From Bradyrhizobium sp. ISRA430 (GTDB lineage: Bacteria; Pseudomonadota; Alphaproteobacteria; Rhizobiales; Xanthobacteraceae): a stretch of 64,000 bases of DNA. Below the pieces are notes generated by a model. That model was not told where the DNA came from, did no database searches, and was given only the letters and a program-made list of their open reading frames with translations. The number at the start of each line of letters is the position of its first letter. Position 1 is the stretch's first letter. A program made the position numbers and the translations under genes. This document shows, in pieces, positions 62,539 to 64,000 of this stretch. The DNA is taken from positions 3,286,001-3,350,000 of the forward strand of contig NZ_CP094516.1 in NCBI RefSeq assembly GCF_029909975.1. The letters run 5' to 3'.

Positions 62539-62645
62539 TCATCCCCGCGAAAGCGGGGATCCAGAATTCCAGAGACGCCCGAGATCGATCGAGACGCCGC
62601 GGCGTACTGGATCGCCCGGTCAAGCCGGGCGATGACAGCGGAATT
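62539..62645. repeat. Palindromic repeat flanking the threonine dehydratase gene, copy 2
   Basis: TCATCCCCGCGAAAGCGGGGATCCAG at the left and GCCGCGGCGTACTGGATC...CCCGGTCAAGCCGGGCGATGACAGCGG at the right, the same as 61394-61502 with small changes. In both copies the arms of the inner hairpin differ together (CCGG/CCGG versus CGGG-type), so pairing is kept. Confidence 0.75.
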
Positions 62646-62659
62646 TGTGTCAGGCCTCA

Positions 62660-64000
62660 TCACACCAGCGCCTTGCCGCCGGCGAACGCGGTCGCCGTGG
62701 CTTCGTCGTTCGCCTGCTCCGGCAACAGCATCTCGTTGTGCGCCTTGCCGGAGGGAATCATCGGGAAGCAATTCTCGAGCGCGGCGACGCGGCAGTCGAA
62801 CAGCACCGGGCGCTTGACCGAGATCATCTCCTTGATGGCTCCGTCGAGATCGGCGGGCTTGTGCGCCCGGATGCCGACGCCGCCATAGGCTTCCGCGAGC
62901 TTGACGAAATCCGGCAGCGCTTCGGAGTAGGAATGCGACAGCCGGTTGCCATGGAGGAGCTGCTGCCATTGCCGCACCATGCCCATGTACTGGTTGTTCA
63001 GGATGAAGATCTTGATCGGCAGCTCGTACTGGACCGCCGTCGACATCTCCTGGATCGTCATCTGCACCGAGGCATCGCCCGCGATGTCGATGACGAGGCT
63101 ATCCGGGTGGGCCACCTGCACGCCGACCGCAGCCGGCAGGCCGTAGCCCATGGTGCCGAGACCACCCGAGGTCATCCAGCGGTGCGGTTCCTCGAAGCCG
63201 AAGAACTGCGCCGCCCACATCTGGTGCTGGCCGACCTCGGTCGTGATGTAAGTATCCTTGCCGCGCGTCAGTTCGAACAGGCGCTGGATCGCATATTGCG
63301 GCAGGATGACGTCGTTGCTCTTCTTGTAGAACAGCGAGTTCCGGGCGCGCCACTGCGCGATCTGCTGCCACCACGCCTTGATGTCGGGCTTCTTGGCCTC
63401 AGCCTTGAACACCTGGAGGATGTCGCCGAGGATGTTGCCGCAGTCGCCGATGATCGGCACGTCGACGCGGATGTTTTTGTTGATCGAGGACGGGTCGATG
63501 TCGATGTGGATCTTCTTCGAGCCCGGCGAGAACGCATCGACGCGGCCGGTGATGCGGTCATCGAAGCGCGCGCCGACGCACAGCATGACGTCGCAATCAT
63601 GCATGGTCATGTTGGCTTCGTAAGTGCCGTGCATGCCGAGCATGCCGAGCCAGTTCTTGCCCGACGCCGGATAGGCACCGAGGCCCATCAGCGTCGAAGT
63701 GATCGGAAAGCCGGTGACCTCGACCAGCTCGCGCAGCAACTTGGTCGCCTCGGGACCGGAATTGATGACGCCGCCGCCGCTGTAGATCACGGGACGTTTG
63801 GCATTGGCGAGCAGCGCGACCGCTTTGCGGATCTGCGTCGCATCGCCCTTCACGCGCGGCGCATACGACCTGTGCACGTCGGACTTGCGCGGCGGATGAT
63901 AGGTACCGGTCGCGAACTGCACGTCCTTCGGCACGTCGACGAGCACCGGACCGGGGCGGCCGGAGGTCGCGACATAGAAGGCCTCATGCAGCACCTTTGC
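62660..64000 (-). CDS. ilvB: Acetolactate synthase large subunit, partial
   Basis: 446 codons plus stop are in the window; the N-terminal part lies beyond the right edge. Makes acetolactate or acetohydroxybutyrate from pyruvate or 2-oxobutyrate. Middle FAD/TPP parts are visible (RPGPVLVDVPKDVQ, then VGARFDDRITG), and the TPP-binding motif GDASVQMTIQEMST with NNQYMGMVRQWQ near the end. The stop is 15 bp downstream of the repeat at 62539. Its regulatory subunit is ilvN at 60828. Confidence 0.95.
   Translation of the reverse strand, partial: AKVLHEAFYVATSGRPGPVLVDVPKDVQFATGTYHPPRKSDVHRSYAPRVKGDATQIRKAVALLANAKRPVIYSGGGVINSGPEATKLLRELVEVTGFPITSTLMGLGAYPASGKNWLGMLGMHGTYEANMTMHDCDVMLCVGARFDDRITGRVDAFSPGSKKIHIDIDPSSINKNIRVDVPIIGDCGNILGDILQVFKAEAKKPDIKAWWQQIAQWRARNSLFYKKSNDVILPQYAIQRLFELTRGKDTYITTEVGQHQMWAAQFFGFEEPHRWMTSGGLGTMGYGLPAAVGVQVAHPDSLVIDIAGDASVQMTIQEMSTAVQYELPIKIFILNNQYMGMVRQWQQLLHGNRLSHSYSEALPDFVKLAEAYGGVGIRAHKPADLDGAIKEMISVKRPVLFDCRVAALENCFPMIPSGKAHNEMLLPEQANDEATATAFAGGKALV

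Overview
The window reads as a chromosomal segment of a high-GC alphaproteobacterium, most likely Bradyrhizobium or a close relative in the Nitrobacteraceae. The reasons are the gene families (DUF3551, RlpA-like proteins, a y4iL-type catalase-like protein, many Liv/Bug/NitT-type transporters), the start-site style and the small GC-rich palindromic repeats between genes. It is ordinary accessory and metabolic chromosome. I see no rRNA, tRNA, CRISPR array, insertion sequence or prophage.

Layout. 1-4.1 kb: the tail of a branched-chain amino-acid-type binding protein, two related intergenic repeats, a Gfo/Idh/MocA oxidoreductase, a small RlpA-like protein and a CmcJ/NvfI-type oxidoreductase. 4.1-10 kb: a probable regulatory module. 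A 1023-aa regulator (OmpR-type winged helix plus ATPase plus helical repeats) sits between a catalase-like gene and a pair of small membrane-protein genes, and both targets carry a near-identical array of four 11-bp direct repeats at the same distance from a shared -10-like element. 10.3-13.4 kb: glycogen synthesis (glgC-glgA) and a SemiSWEET. 13.5-21.5 kb: a LigB-type dioxygenase, a carboxylesterase with its nucleophile serine replaced, a Baeyer-Villiger monooxygenase fused to an esterase, and several small conserved genes. 21.4-27.4 kb: a DUF1800-DUF1501 pair and a BlaI/M56-peptidase pair, linked by a shared 22-bp operator-like sequence.

27.7-38.5 kb: malic enzyme, a lower-GC stretch with a 916-aa secreted repeat protein and an overlapping small membrane protein, a Bug-type binding protein, a large MscS channel, and a metallo-beta-lactamase-fold gene broken by one in-frame amber codon. 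38.5-45.1 kb: a tight operon for a five-part Liv-type ABC transporter (binding protein, LivG, LivF, LivH, LivM) that runs through 4-base overlaps into a polyphosphate kinase 2 and a patatin phospholipase. 45.2-56.4 kb: a NUDIX hydrolase, a NitT/TauT-type ABC transporter, an osmoprotectant-type ABC transporter with a permease-binding-protein fusion, a NEW3-protein/ABC-2 export operon and an LtaS-like sulfatase. 57.4-64 kb: branched-chain amino acid synthesis (ilvB, ilvN, ilvC) with a threonine dehydratase bracketed by two direct repeats, a methyltransferase and two exporters. ilvB runs off the right edge.

The most interesting signals are regulatory: the 11-bp operator arrays at 4491 and 8930, and the BlaI-type operator shared by 27339 and 24285. 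Several active-site substitutions (esterase Ser to Gly, BVMO-motif His to Phe, missing catalase heme-ligand motif) also deserve a check.
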